Below, in pieces: positions 34,574-43,041 of a stretch of DNA of 52,335 nucleotides (its first letter is position 1; the number at the start of each line of letters is the position of its first letter). Source of the stretch: CAYVUV01 sp964455095 (GTDB lineage Bacteria > Desulfobacterota > Binatia > HRBIN30 > CADEER01); contig CAYVUV010000149.1 in the NCBI GenBank assembly GCA_964455095.1, positions 1-52,335 on the forward strand. Reading direction: 5' to 3'. The notes below the pieces were generated by a model. That model was not told the DNA's origin, made no database searches, and worked only from the letters and a program-made list of their open reading frames with translations. The position numbers were made by a program, and so were the translations under genes.

Positions 34574-36648
34574 CTGGCGGACGCGCGCTCCTCCTCGCGG
34601 TCGGCCTGTTGGCCGTCGGTGGTTGCGCCGGCGGTGACGACCACGGCGGTCGCGCCGTCACCGCGACCCCGTTGGCGACTGCGACCACATCCGCCGCGCC
34701 GAGCCGTACGCCCCTCGCGAGCGCGTCGCCGACGAATACAGCCCTGCCGCCGACAGCCGCGCCGCCGGCGACCGCCACGGTCACCCAAACGCCGGCGCCG
34801 ACGCCGGGTGAGCCCGGGCGCTGCGCCGATTTCAATCCGCGGCGCAACATTTACTTCGGCGACCTGCACGTCCACACTGCGTATTCCTTCGACGCCCAGG
34901 TGTTCGACGTCCGCACCACGCCTGCCGACGCGTACCGCTTCGCGCGCGGTGAGGCGCTGGCCCTGCCGCCGCTCGATGGCGAAGGCCACGGCACCCAGTT
35001 GGTGCGGCTCGATCGGCCGCTCGATTTTGCAGCCGTCACCGACCATTCCGAGTTCCTCGGCGAGGTGGAGGCGTGCACGACGCCTGGCTCGCCGCCGTTC
35101 GACACCGCCAGCTGTCAGACCTTTCGCGCCGGCGGCACCACGGCGCAGGCACAGATGGGCTTTGCCACCTCGCTCGCCGACCCGCAGCGCAATGCGGAAA
35201 TCTGCGGCGCCGACGGCACGGTGTGTGCGCTGGCGGGCGGCGAGGTGTGGCAGCGCACCATCGCGGCGGCCGAACAGGCATACGACCGCACCGCGGCGTG
35301 CACTTTTACCGCGCTGGTCGGGTACGAATACACGGCCAACACCGGCACCAGTGCCCGCCATCGCAACGTGCTCTTCCGCTCGGCGCGCGTGCCGGCGCCG
35401 ACGACCTACATCGAGCAGCCGACGGCCCCAGGCCTGTGGGCGGAGCTGCGCGCCACCTGCCTCGAAACCGGCGACGGATGCGATGCGCTGGCCATTCCGC
35501 ACAATCCGAACCAGAGCAACGGGCACCTGTTCGACGTCGAGTACCCCGGCGCGGCCTCGCTCGCCGACGAGCGCGCCCAGGCTGCGCAGCGCGCGGCGAT
35601 CGAGCCGCTGCTCGAGATCTACCAGCACAAGGGCGACTCGGAGTGCATGAATGGTCTGTCCGGTGTGCTCGGCGCGCCTGACGAGCTGTGCGGTTTCGAG
35701 AAGCTGCGCCGCGACCCGGTCGCGGACTGCGGCGACATGCCGGGCAGCGGCGGCACGATCAATGCCGGCTGTGTGTCGCGGCGCGACTTCGCCCGCGGCG
35801 CGCTGCTCGCCGGCTTGCAGGAAGCGGAGCGCATCGGCGTGAACCCATTTCCGCTCGGATTCGTCGGCGGCACCGACACGCACGACGGGACGCCCGGCGC
35901 GGTGGCGGAGGACGCCTGGCTCGGCCACCGCGGCAACGGCGACGACACCCCCGGCGAGCGCCTCGAAACGGGGTTTCGCAGCGGCGTGATCTACAGCCCG
36001 GGCGGCATCACCGGCGTGTGGGCCGAGGAGAACTCGCGCGCGGCGATCTTCGACGCCTTGCGGCGGCGCGAGGTGTTCGCCACCAGCGGGCCGCGCATCG
36101 CCGTGCGCCTGTTCGGCGGCTGGGACTTCACCCCTGCATTGTGCGGCGATCCCGGCCTGGTGGAGCAAGCCGACGCGCGCGGCGTGGCCATGGGCGATGT
36201 GCTCGGCGTCCCTCCGTCCGGCGCGTCGGCGCCGGTCCTGGTGGTCGCGGCGTTGCGCGACCCCGGCACGGCCGAACACCCGGGCGTGGCGCTACAGCGG
36301 GTGCAGATCGTCAAGGGGTGGCTCGCCGCCGGCGTCGCGCACGAGCAGGTTTTCGATGTGGCCGGCGATGCGAACAATGGGGCGCACGTCGACGAGGCGA
36401 CGTGCGCCCCGGTCGGGGCGGGGGCGGCCTCGCTCTGTGGCGTGTGGACCGACCCGGCGTTCGACCCGGCGCAGCGCGCGTTCTACTACGCGCGGGTGCT
36501 GCAGAACCCGACCTGCCGCTGGAGCACGTACGATTGCAACCGGCTGCCGGCGGCCGAACGCCCACCGGCGTGCGCCGATCCCGCCGTGCCGAAGACCGTG
36601 CAGGAGCGGGCGTGGACTTCGCCGATCTGGTACGAGCCCGCGGGGTAG
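34570..36648 (+). CDS. DUF3604 family lipoprotein
   Basis: 692 residues. The signal ends in the lipobox VGGC (LLAVGLLAVGGCAGG), followed by a Thr/Pro/Ala spacer to about residue 75. The body is the DUF3604 fold with its landmarks: YFGDLHVHTAYSFDA, LDFAAVTDHSEFLGE, CDALAIPHNPN, IYQHKGDSECMNG and GFVGGTDTHDGTPG. These His/Asp clusters resemble PHP-type metal sites, so a metal-dependent hydrolase is plausible. The activity of the family is not established. The start overlaps the isomerase stop. Length is normal for the family. Confidence 0.87.
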   Translation: MTGGRALLLAVGLLAVGGCAGGDDHGGRAVTATPLATATTSAAPSRTPLASASPTNTALPPTAAPPATATVTQTPAPTPGEPGRCADFNPRRNIYFGDLHVHTAYSFDAQVFDVRTTPADAYRFARGEALALPPLDGEGHGTQLVRLDRPLDFAAVTDHSEFLGEVEACTTPGSPPFDTASCQTFRAGGTTAQAQMGFATSLADPQRNAEICGADGTVCALAGGEVWQRTIAAAEQAYDRTAACTFTALVGYEYTANTGTSARHRNVLFRSARVPAPTTYIEQPTAPGLWAELRATCLETGDGCDALAIPHNPNQSNGHLFDVEYPGAASLADERAQAAQRAAIEPLLEIYQHKGDSECMNGLSGVLGAPDELCGFEKLRRDPVADCGDMPGSGGTINAGCVSRRDFARGALLAGLQEAERIGVNPFPLGFVGGTDTHDGTPGAVAEDAWLGHRGNGDDTPGERLETGFRSGVIYSPGGITGVWAEENSRAAIFDALRRREVFATSGPRIAVRLFGGWDFTPALCGDPGLVEQADARGVAMGDVLGVPPSGASAPVLVVAALRDPGTAEHPGVALQRVQIVKGWLAAGVAHEQVFDVAGDANNGAHVDEATCAPVGAGAASLCGVWTDPAFDPAQRAFYYARVLQNPTCRWSTYDCNRLPAAERPPACADPAVPKTVQERAWTSPIWYEPAG

Positions 36649-36684
36649 GGCGCCGCCCCGACAAGCCTCGCGCGCGGGGCCCGC

Positions 36685-37725
36685 TCAGCGGATGAAGCGG
36701 TGCACGGCGAGGCCGGTGACCCAGGCGACGGCGAAGGTCGCGGGGAAGGTGAAGATCCAGGCGTAGACGATCTTGGCGCCGAGCATCCAGCGGACGGCCT
36801 TGGCATTGGCGACGCTGCCGACGCCGAGCACCGCGCCGGTGATCGTATGCGTGGTGCTCACCGGCACGCCGAGCTTGGCGGCCAGCTCCAGGACGATGCC
36901 GGCGCCGGCCTCGGCGGCGAATCCTTCGACCGGGGTGATCTTGGCCAGCCCGGTGCCGAGCGTGCGGATCACCCCCCAGCCGCCGGCGAGCGTGCCGAGC
37001 GCGATAGCCGAGCCGCAGGCGAGGATCACCCAGGTGGGGATGAACAGCTGCGCCGCGTCGGTGATCACCGCTCCCGACTCGTCTGTCAGAAAGCCGCCGG
37101 CGAACAGCGAGATGGCCACCACGCCCATCACCTTCTGCGCATCGTTCTGGCCGTGCTCGAAGGAGATCAAACCGGACGAGAAAATCTGCAGCACGCCGAA
37201 GACGCGCTGCCCGGCGCGGAAGGTGAGCCCGCGCGCGAGCCAGAAGACGCCCACCAGCAGGATGTAGGCGAACAGGAAGCCGAGTAGCGGCGAGAGGAAG
37301 AGCGCCGCGACGATCTTGGCGAATCCCGACATGAGCAGCGGCCCCGTGCCTTTGATTGCCATGGTGGCGCCGACGAGGGCGCCGATCAGCGAGTGCGAGG
37401 CGCTGATCGGTAGGCCGCGCCACGAGCAGAAGCCCACCCAGCCCGCCGCCGCCAACATCGCGGCGAACAACACCGGCTGCAGCTCCAAGGCGCTGCTGAA
37501 GCCGTGCGGATCGATGATGCCGGTGCCGATCATCTTGGCGATCTTCGTGCTGGCGAAGGCGCCGGCGAAGTTGAAGGTCGCGGCGAAGAGCACGGCGGGG
37601 GCCGGCCGCATGACGCGGGTGGAGACGATCGTGGCGATCGAATTGGCCGAGTCGTTCCAGCCGTTCGTAAAATCGAAGGCGAGCGACACGATGATCACCA
37701 GGATCACCATCGTCGTCGGGTCCAT
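36685..37725 (-). CDS. PiT-family inorganic phosphate transporter
   Basis: 346 residues from the ATG at 37725; the frame continues open upstream, but that part is antisense-shifted coding of the DUF47 gene. The two inverted half-repeats of PiT carriers are clear: FTNGWNDSANSIAT and SASHSLIGALVGA in the first half, EHGQNDAQKVMGV and GVPVSTTHTITGAVLG in the second. About ten membrane helices are expected. It imports phosphate with cations through the inner membrane. The DUF47 gene immediately upstream on the same strand is the usual partner of this low-affinity system. Confidence 0.93.
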   Translation of the reverse strand: MDPTTMVILVIIVSLAFDFTNGWNDSANSIATIVSTRVMRPAPAVLFAATFNFAGAFASTKIAKMIGTGIIDPHGFSSALELQPVLFAAMLAAAGWVGFCSWRGLPISASHSLIGALVGATMAIKGTGPLLMSGFAKIVAALFLSPLLGFLFAYILLVGVFWLARGLTFRAGQRVFGVLQIFSSGLISFEHGQNDAQKVMGVVAISLFAGGFLTDESGAVITDAAQLFIPTWVILACGSAIALGTLAGGWGVIRTLGTGLAKITPVEGFAAEAGAGIVLELAAKLGVPVSTTHTITGAVLGVGSVANAKAVRWMLGAKIVYAWIFTFPATFAVAWVTGLAVHRFIR

Positions 37726-37769
37726 GGTCGCCAGGCTCGATGTGGTGGGGGGACGCGTGGGGCGCAGCG

Positions 37770-38393
37770 CTACGACGTCTTCAAGGTGATGCCTTCGAGG
37801 ACGTTGCACACGTCCTCGCACTTGTCGATCGCCCCCTCGAGGTCGTCGTAGATGTCCTTCCACTTGATGATGTCGCGCGGATCCTGGTCGTTGTCGAACA
37901 GGGCGGCCAGTGCGTGTTGCTCGAGGCGGTCGCCCTCGTTCTCGCAGGTGTGGACCTCGATGCAGTGCGGCAGAATGTCCTTGCGATCGCGCGGCTGACG
38001 CAGCTTGCGCACCGCCGCGACGAGCAGGCTCGTCGCCTTGGCGAGGTTGCGGACCATCGATTTGGCGTCTTCGGTGAGCGCCGTCACGCGGTACAGGTAG
38101 ATGCGTGACGCGGTGGTGTCGATGAGGTCCAGGACGTCGTCGAGCCGGCAGGCGAGCTCGTGGATGTCCTCGCGGTCGAGCGGCGTGATGAAGGAGCGGT
38201 GCAACTGCTGGATCGTCTCGTGGGTGATCAGATCGCCCTCGTGCTCGACGACCTTGATGCGCTTGTGCAGCTCGTCGAAGTCGGCGTCGCCCCCGGCGGC
38301 CTCCAGCAGGATCTGGGCGCCGCGGTCGACGCTCCCGGCGAGCTTGTCGAGGAGGTCGAAGAAGATTTGCGTCTGGGGAACAAAGCCGAACAC
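37770..38393 (-). CDS. DUF47/PhoU-like phosphate transport regulator
   Basis: 207 residues, the normal length. It is all-helical with the two E-x-x-x-D repeats of PhoU-like proteins (VVEHEGDLITHE and TCENEGDRLEQH) and the ITPLDREDIHELACRLDDVLD segment. DUF47 proteins are cytoplasmic partners that modulate PiT carriers. The stop is 44 bases before the PiT start, so the two form an operon. No Pho-box was recognised upstream. Confidence 0.92.
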   Translation of the reverse strand: MFGFVPQTQIFFDLLDKLAGSVDRGAQILLEAAGGDADFDELHKRIKVVEHEGDLITHETIQQLHRSFITPLDREDIHELACRLDDVLDLIDTTASRIYLYRVTALTEDAKSMVRNLAKATSLLVAAVRKLRQPRDRKDILPHCIEVHTCENEGDRLEQHALAALFDNDQDPRDIIKWKDIYDDLEGAIDKCEDVCNVLEGITLKTS

Positions 38394-38467
38394 GGCAGGC
38401 GCTCTCGCTCAAACGGGCGGGCAAGTCAATCGCAGCGACATTCGACGTGGCGAGGATTCACGGCGGT

Positions 38468-39877
38468 TCAGTGCTCGTGCTCGCCGCTGTCGTCGTTCGA
38501 ATCGCGCTTGTGATCATGGTCGTGATCGTGGTCGTGGTCGTGCCCGCAGGCGGAATGATCGGTGTCCTCGACCGCCTCGAGAAAATACTGCGCCAACATC
38601 TCGCCCTCGCGTTTCATGGTCCAGCGCAGCGCATCGGGCGGCGCCATTTCGCCGCCTTTGATCGCCGGTTCGATGAGCTGCTCGACCATGAGCTCGAAAT
38701 CCGCCCGCGCTTCCGATGAGAAGACCAGCGGCGGCGTGAACGCCACCGCGTCGTCCGGCGTGCCCACCAGGCGGCAGAACCACAAATCGTGCGGGGTGTC
38801 CGCGCCGGGCTCGACGCCGTCGCAGACGAAGACGCGCCACAGCTGATCGGTCCCGATCTCGCGCAGCGTGACGATGTCCTCGCTCGAGGGCGGCTCGATC
38901 AGCTCGTAGAACGAAGGATACGAGCGGCAGATCTGCTCGAGGCGTGTCCGCTCCGCGTCGTCGAGCCGGCTTCCCTTGCGCTGGAGAAACAGCTCCGCCA
39001 CCGTCTTCTGGCACTTCGGCAGGATGAGATCGAACGCCGCCCACGGCACGTACATCGAGTCCGGAATGCCGTCTTCATCCCCCGGCCGGTACTCCTCCTC
39101 GAACTCCTTGAGGTAGTCGCGCAGCCATTCGGCGTCGGGATGCGGCCCGAAGTCGGAGAGAAACGTCCACACGCGATCGACGTCCCGCAGGTGTTGCTCG
39201 AACAACTCCTCGCCGCGCGACAGTGGCGGCGGTGGCGGTGGCTTGACGAGGGCGCAACACTTCTTGAACTTGCGCCCGCTGCCGCACGGGCAGGGATCGT
39301 TGCGGCCGACCTTCAGCGGCTGCCCGGTGCGGGCCTCGATCGCCGCCGCCAGCGACTGCAGGACACTGCCCTCTCCCGCCAGCCCCGCGGCGCGCTCGTA
39401 GGCCTTGGCGATGCCGTAGGTGATGGGCAGCAGTGGCGCGAGGGTGCCGCCCAGCTTGGCGTCGTTGTGCTCGAGATCGAGGATGAGGTTCCAGACCTGC
39501 AGCAACAGAGCCGGCGCGGCGAAACCGGCGTTGTCGAGCAGCCGGCGCATGGCGAATTCCGGCTCCGCGTCGGCCACCGCGCCGAGCTCCGTATCGGCCG
39601 CGGTGGCGCCGCCCATCATGTCGTCTTCGCCGACCTGCACGGCGGTGCCGCCGCGCGCGCGGGTGTAGACGCGATCGAACAGCTCGGCGATTTGCATGCC
39701 GATCTCGCGCGTCCGCACCCGCTCGTCCTCGAGCAGCGCAAACGCGTACGTCGCGACGAATGGCTGGTCGGTCGCGAAGCGCTTATTCGAGGCGAACGCC
39801 TGCGCGCGTGGCTCGGCCTGCATCGCCTGCCATTCCTCGCGCATGAGCTCCGGAGTGATCGTCAGTGTCGTATTCAT
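38468..39877 (-). CDS. SEC-C motif protein with His/Asp-rich tail
   Basis: 469 residues. A helical N-terminal region of about 180 residues is followed by the SEC-C zinc motif NDPCPCGSGRKFKKCC (about 191-206). A C-terminal domain of about 230 residues follows, including an acidic FEEEYRPGDEDG stretch. The last 30 residues are an alternating His-Asp run after HSACGHDHD, a likely nickel, zinc or cobalt binding tail. SEC-C modules occur in SecA and in many proteins of unknown role. A link to metal storage or metallation is inference from the tail. It has an AAGGGC ribosome site. Confidence 0.8.
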   Translation of the reverse strand: MNTTLTITPELMREEWQAMQAEPRAQAFASNKRFATDQPFVATYAFALLEDERVRTREIGMQIAELFDRVYTRARGGTAVQVGEDDMMGGATAADTELGAVADAEPEFAMRRLLDNAGFAAPALLLQVWNLILDLEHNDAKLGGTLAPLLPITYGIAKAYERAAGLAGEGSVLQSLAAAIEARTGQPLKVGRNDPCPCGSGRKFKKCCALVKPPPPPPLSRGEELFEQHLRDVDRVWTFLSDFGPHPDAEWLRDYLKEFEEEYRPGDEDGIPDSMYVPWAAFDLILPKCQKTVAELFLQRKGSRLDDAERTRLEQICRSYPSFYELIEPPSSEDIVTLREIGTDQLWRVFVCDGVEPGADTPHDLWFCRLVGTPDDAVAFTPPLVFSSEARADFELMVEQLIEPAIKGGEMAPPDALRWTMKREGEMLAQYFLEAVEDTDHSACGHDHDHDHDHDHKRDSNDDSGEHEH

Positions 39878-40041
39878 CGTCTGCCCTTTCAGCGGCGAAG
39901 CAGATCACAGACGCGCGCAGATGAAAACGGGGCCTCGGGCACCGAAGCAGAAAATCGCTGCCGAGCAATTCCCCTCGGGGGGCGGCGCTGCTAGTAAGAG
40001 AACTTCGACAGCACGATGGACGGGGTCGGACGGGAAGGGCG

Positions 40042-40698
40042 ATGCAATCGACGGTCTTCGATGCGCGTGTGCTCAACGCGCTGCTACAGCGGCTCAGCCG
40101 CGCCATACTCTGGAGCCGCGGGTGGCGGCTCGAGGGGCATCTGCCCACCGTGCCGCAGTACGTGCTGATTGCCGCGCCGCATACGTCGAACTGGGATTTC
40201 GTCGTCATGCTGATCATGGCGTTCGCCTTTCGCGCCAAGATCTTCTGGATGGGTAAGGACAGCTTGTTCCGCGGCCCGTTCGGACGCCTGTTCCGCTGGC
40301 TCGGCGGCATCAGCATCGACCGCACGCAGCCGAACGGGGTGGTGAGCCAGTCGATCGAGGCGTTTCGCGACAATCCCACGCTGGTGATGGCGATTCCGCC
40401 CGAGGGGACGCGCAGCAAGGCGCGCTACTGGAAGACCGGTTTCTACCACATTGCCGCCGGAGCAGGGGTGCCCATCGCACTCGGTTTCATCGACTACCGG
40501 CGTCGCACCGGTGGCTTCGGGCCGCTCATCACGCCGACCGGCGGCCTCGAAGCGGACATGCTGAAGATCCGCGCTTTCTACGCCGGCGTCACCGGCAAGA
40601 ACCCGGATCTCACGAGCAACGCCGCCTTCTCACCCGAATCCACGGGTGTTTCCGTCGACCGCGAGGACGAGGATCAGGCACCAACCGGCTCCGGTTGA
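40042..40698 (+). CDS. 1-acyl-glycerol-3-phosphate acyltransferase-like protein
   Basis: 218 residues. The PlsC-type catalytic motif is H47-x4-D52 (HTSNWD), followed by WMGKDSLFRGPFG, GGISIDR and the substrate-binding PPEGTRS. No strong membrane helices are seen except a hydrophobic MLIMAFAF stretch after the motif. This is the short subclass of lysophospholipid acyltransferases common in bacteria. It would transfer an acyl chain in phospholipid or related lipid synthesis. GGGAAGGG precedes the ATG. The Arg/Asp/Glu-rich C-terminus is unusual but short. Confidence 0.85.
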   Translation: MQSTVFDARVLNALLQRLSRAILWSRGWRLEGHLPTVPQYVLIAAPHTSNWDFVVMLIMAFAFRAKIFWMGKDSLFRGPFGRLFRWLGGISIDRTQPNGVVSQSIEAFRDNPTLVMAIPPEGTRSKARYWKTGFYHIAAGAGVPIALGFIDYRRRTGGFGPLITPTGGLEADMLKIRAFYAGVTGKNPDLTSNAAFSPESTGVSVDREDEDQAPTGSG

Positions 40699-40786
40699 CG
40701 GGTCGTGATGGCGGGAGGGCGAGGCGCCCGCCGCGCTGTGCCTCGATGCGCCGGAAGCCTCCGCGGCAGCGTCGCTCTCCCCAGTG

Positions 40787-42949
40787 CTACCTGATGCGCG
40801 CGGCGTTCGCCGCGCAGCCGCCTAGCGCGCGGTCGACCGCATTGACGAGCTCGGCGATGCCGATGCTACCGCTGCGGTCGTGGTCGGCGGGCGGGCAGGG
40901 CTCGACCGCGGTGGCACCGAGCGCGAGGTGCACGGCGCGCACGAGCTCGGCGGCGCTGACCGCTCCGTCGCCATCGCAGTCGCCGGGGCATTCGGGTGTG
41001 GCAGTCCCGGTCGCGGTGGGGGCGGCCGTCGTCGGTGTCGGCAAGGTCGCGGTGGCGGTGGGCGTCGCGCTGGGCGTGGCCAGCGGCTCGGTGGCGGTTG
41101 GCGTCGCTGTGTGCGCCGCCGTCGGGGTGAAGGTCGGGGTGCCGGTGCAAACGTCGGCCTCGGCGCACTTCGGGTCGAGGCAATCGGCGAGGCCGTTGCC
41201 GTCGTCGTCGCCGCCGTTGCCGCAGGTCTCACGACCGAAGACGAGCGCGACACTGGTGTCGCCGGCGACGGCGTCGAAGCCGATGCCTTCCTCCATGAGC
41301 AGGCCGTCGAAGGCGGCGAAGGTGCCGGTACGGCTGGCGAAGGTGACGACTTCGAACCGATCGCCATCATCGGGGGCGAATCCATCCACGCGCTCGACCG
41401 AAAGGCGGCCGTCGAGGACCGCGGTCCCGTCGACGGCGAGCTGATCGAACCCGCTGCCAGCCGTCCGGCCGCCGATCTCGCTGTGCAGCTCGCCGGTCGC
41501 TTCCTGCGTGTAGCCGCCGTCGATGTGCAAGCGGCCGGGGGAGAACCCCGGCGCGACCGTGGCGCGATTGATCACGTCGCCCTGGATCGATCCGCTCCCG
41601 ATCAGGCGACCACCGGCGAGGTCCAGCCCGCCCTCGGCGGCGAGCGCGCCGCCGCTCAAACGCGTCTCTCCGCCCGTCTGCCGATACCCGTCGCCACAGT
41701 GCAGCGTGCCGCTGGCGATCTCCACGACGCCGCTGTTGGCGAAGGCGACGCCGATCGTCGCCGTGCCAGTGCCGATGGTGCGCCGGAGCGCCCCGGCGTT
41801 TTCAACCGTCGCGCCGCCCGATCCGCTCGGCAGGAGGCTGGCGTCGTCTTGCAGGTCGAAGGTAGCACCCGCCTGATTCTCCAGCACGGCGCCGCCGCCG
41901 AGCCGCACGAGAGTCTCGTCGCCGCTCACGATCGCATTGCCGGCGATCGCCAGGCGCCGTTCGTCGAGCTCGAGGCTGCCGGCGAGCGCCGCATCGCCGG
42001 CGACGATCGTCGTGCCGGTGCCGCGCATGGCGCCAGCGCTCCAGGTCAGCAGGCCGTCGATGGTGACGGCCGCCGTGCCGGCGAGCACGCCGCCGCTGAG
42101 CATCAACGCCGTCGTGCTCGCGCCCGCCGTATTGCCGAAGCGCACCGTGCCACCGCTGATCTCAGTCGTGCTGGCGTCGTAGGCGCCGCCGACGGCGACG
42201 GTCGCGCCGCTGAACAGCACGTGCCCGCCGAGCCGGGCACCGCCGGCGAGTTGGTAGGTGCCGCTGCCAAAGCGCAAACGACCGCCCGCAGCGTCGAACA
42301 CGCCGTCGCCCGACCCGCCGCCGGTCAGCTCCAATGCGCCGCTCGTCACCTCGAGCAAGCCGTTGTTTTCGAGGGCGACGCCGATCGACGCGGTGCCATC
42401 GCTGATGCCGCGCCGCAGTGTTCCGGTGTTGATCAACAGGCCGCCCGTGCCATCGGTGGCGATGCCGTCGTCGTTTTGAATCTCGAACGTCGCGCCGGCG
42501 CGGTTCTCGAGGACTGCACCGGCGCGCAGCTGCAGCACGGTGCCGGCACCGCTGAGCGTGGCCGCGCCCTCGTTGACGAGCCGACCCGCCAACGCGAGCC
42601 CGGAGCCCTCGAGCAGCGCGTCGCTCGCGGCCGTAACACGGCCGCTGCCGGACAGCGCGCCGCCGCTCCATGCCAGCAGTCCGTGGACGAGAAGATTGCC
42701 CGGCCCGCTCAGCGTGCCACCGTCGAGGTTGAGATCGGCGATCTCCGCATCCGCCGTCAGCGTGACGGTGCTGCCGTCGGGGACGGTGACATTGTCGTCC
42801 GCCGCCGGCACGACAGGCGGATCCCAGTTCGCCGGCTCGAACCAGTCCCCAGCGGTGGCGAGGAAGTAGCGGTCGTCCGCTCGCGCGCCGTGAACGAATC
42901 CGGCCACCAGCGCTACCCCGGCTACTACACTCGCTTGCCACCGCCGCAT
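40787..42949 (-). CDS. Secreted passenger-like beta-strand protein ending in an EF-hand pair
   Basis: 720 residues with a signal peptide (SVVAGVALVAGFVHGARA). About residues 30-500 are Gly/Ala/Leu-rich beta-strand repeats (GGTLSGPGNLL, AVLENRAGATFEI, AVLENQAGATFDL), like autotransporter passenger beta-helices. A domain with YTQEATGELHSEIGG and VDGTAVLDGRL, typical of the end of such passengers, follows to about 590. Then come a CGNGGDDDGNGLADC module, a short Thr-Pro linker and a Cys-framed EF-hand pair (about 655-712). No C-terminal beta-barrel exists, so this is not a classical autotransporter. The EF-hand pair occupies the place where a translocator would be. Confidence 0.75.
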   Translation of the reverse strand: MRRWQASVVAGVALVAGFVHGARADDRYFLATAGDWFEPANWDPPVVPAADDNVTVPDGSTVTLTADAEIADLNLDGGTLSGPGNLLVHGLLAWSGGALSGSGRVTAASDALLEGSGLALAGRLVNEGAATLSGAGTVLQLRAGAVLENRAGATFEIQNDDGIATDGTGGLLINTGTLRRGISDGTASIGVALENNGLLEVTSGALELTGGGSGDGVFDAAGGRLRFGSGTYQLAGGARLGGHVLFSGATVAVGGAYDASTTEISGGTVRFGNTAGASTTALMLSGGVLAGTAAVTIDGLLTWSAGAMRGTGTTIVAGDAALAGSLELDERRLAIAGNAIVSGDETLVRLGGGAVLENQAGATFDLQDDASLLPSGSGGATVENAGALRRTIGTGTATIGVAFANSGVVEIASGTLHCGDGYRQTGGETRLSGGALAAEGGLDLAGGRLIGSGSIQGDVINRATVAPGFSPGRLHIDGGYTQEATGELHSEIGGRTAGSGFDQLAVDGTAVLDGRLSVERVDGFAPDDGDRFEVVTFASRTGTFAAFDGLLMEEGIGFDAVAGDTSVALVFGRETCGNGGDDDGNGLADCLDPKCAEADVCTGTPTFTPTAAHTATPTATEPLATPSATPTATATLPTPTTAAPTATGTATPECPGDCDGDGAVSAAELVRAVHLALGATAVEPCPPADHDRSGSIGIAELVNAVDRALGGCAANAARIR

Positions 42950-43041
42950 ATCGCCCCGCCCGTCGCCGTTGCCGTTTCCAACTCACTGACAACCGCGCCG
43001 CGTTGGGTCAAGTGCGGCGTCCGGCTGGGCGCGGAGCCGCG

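Noticed and set aside
34372..36279. 635-codon minus-strand frame
   Set aside because: Antisense to DUF3604, which shows its complete motif set on the plus strand.
36685..38424. A 579-codon PiT-DUF47 fusion on the minus strand
   Set aside because: The upstream part is an out-of-frame shadow of the real DUF47 gene at 37770-38393. The PiT protein starts at the ATG at 37725.
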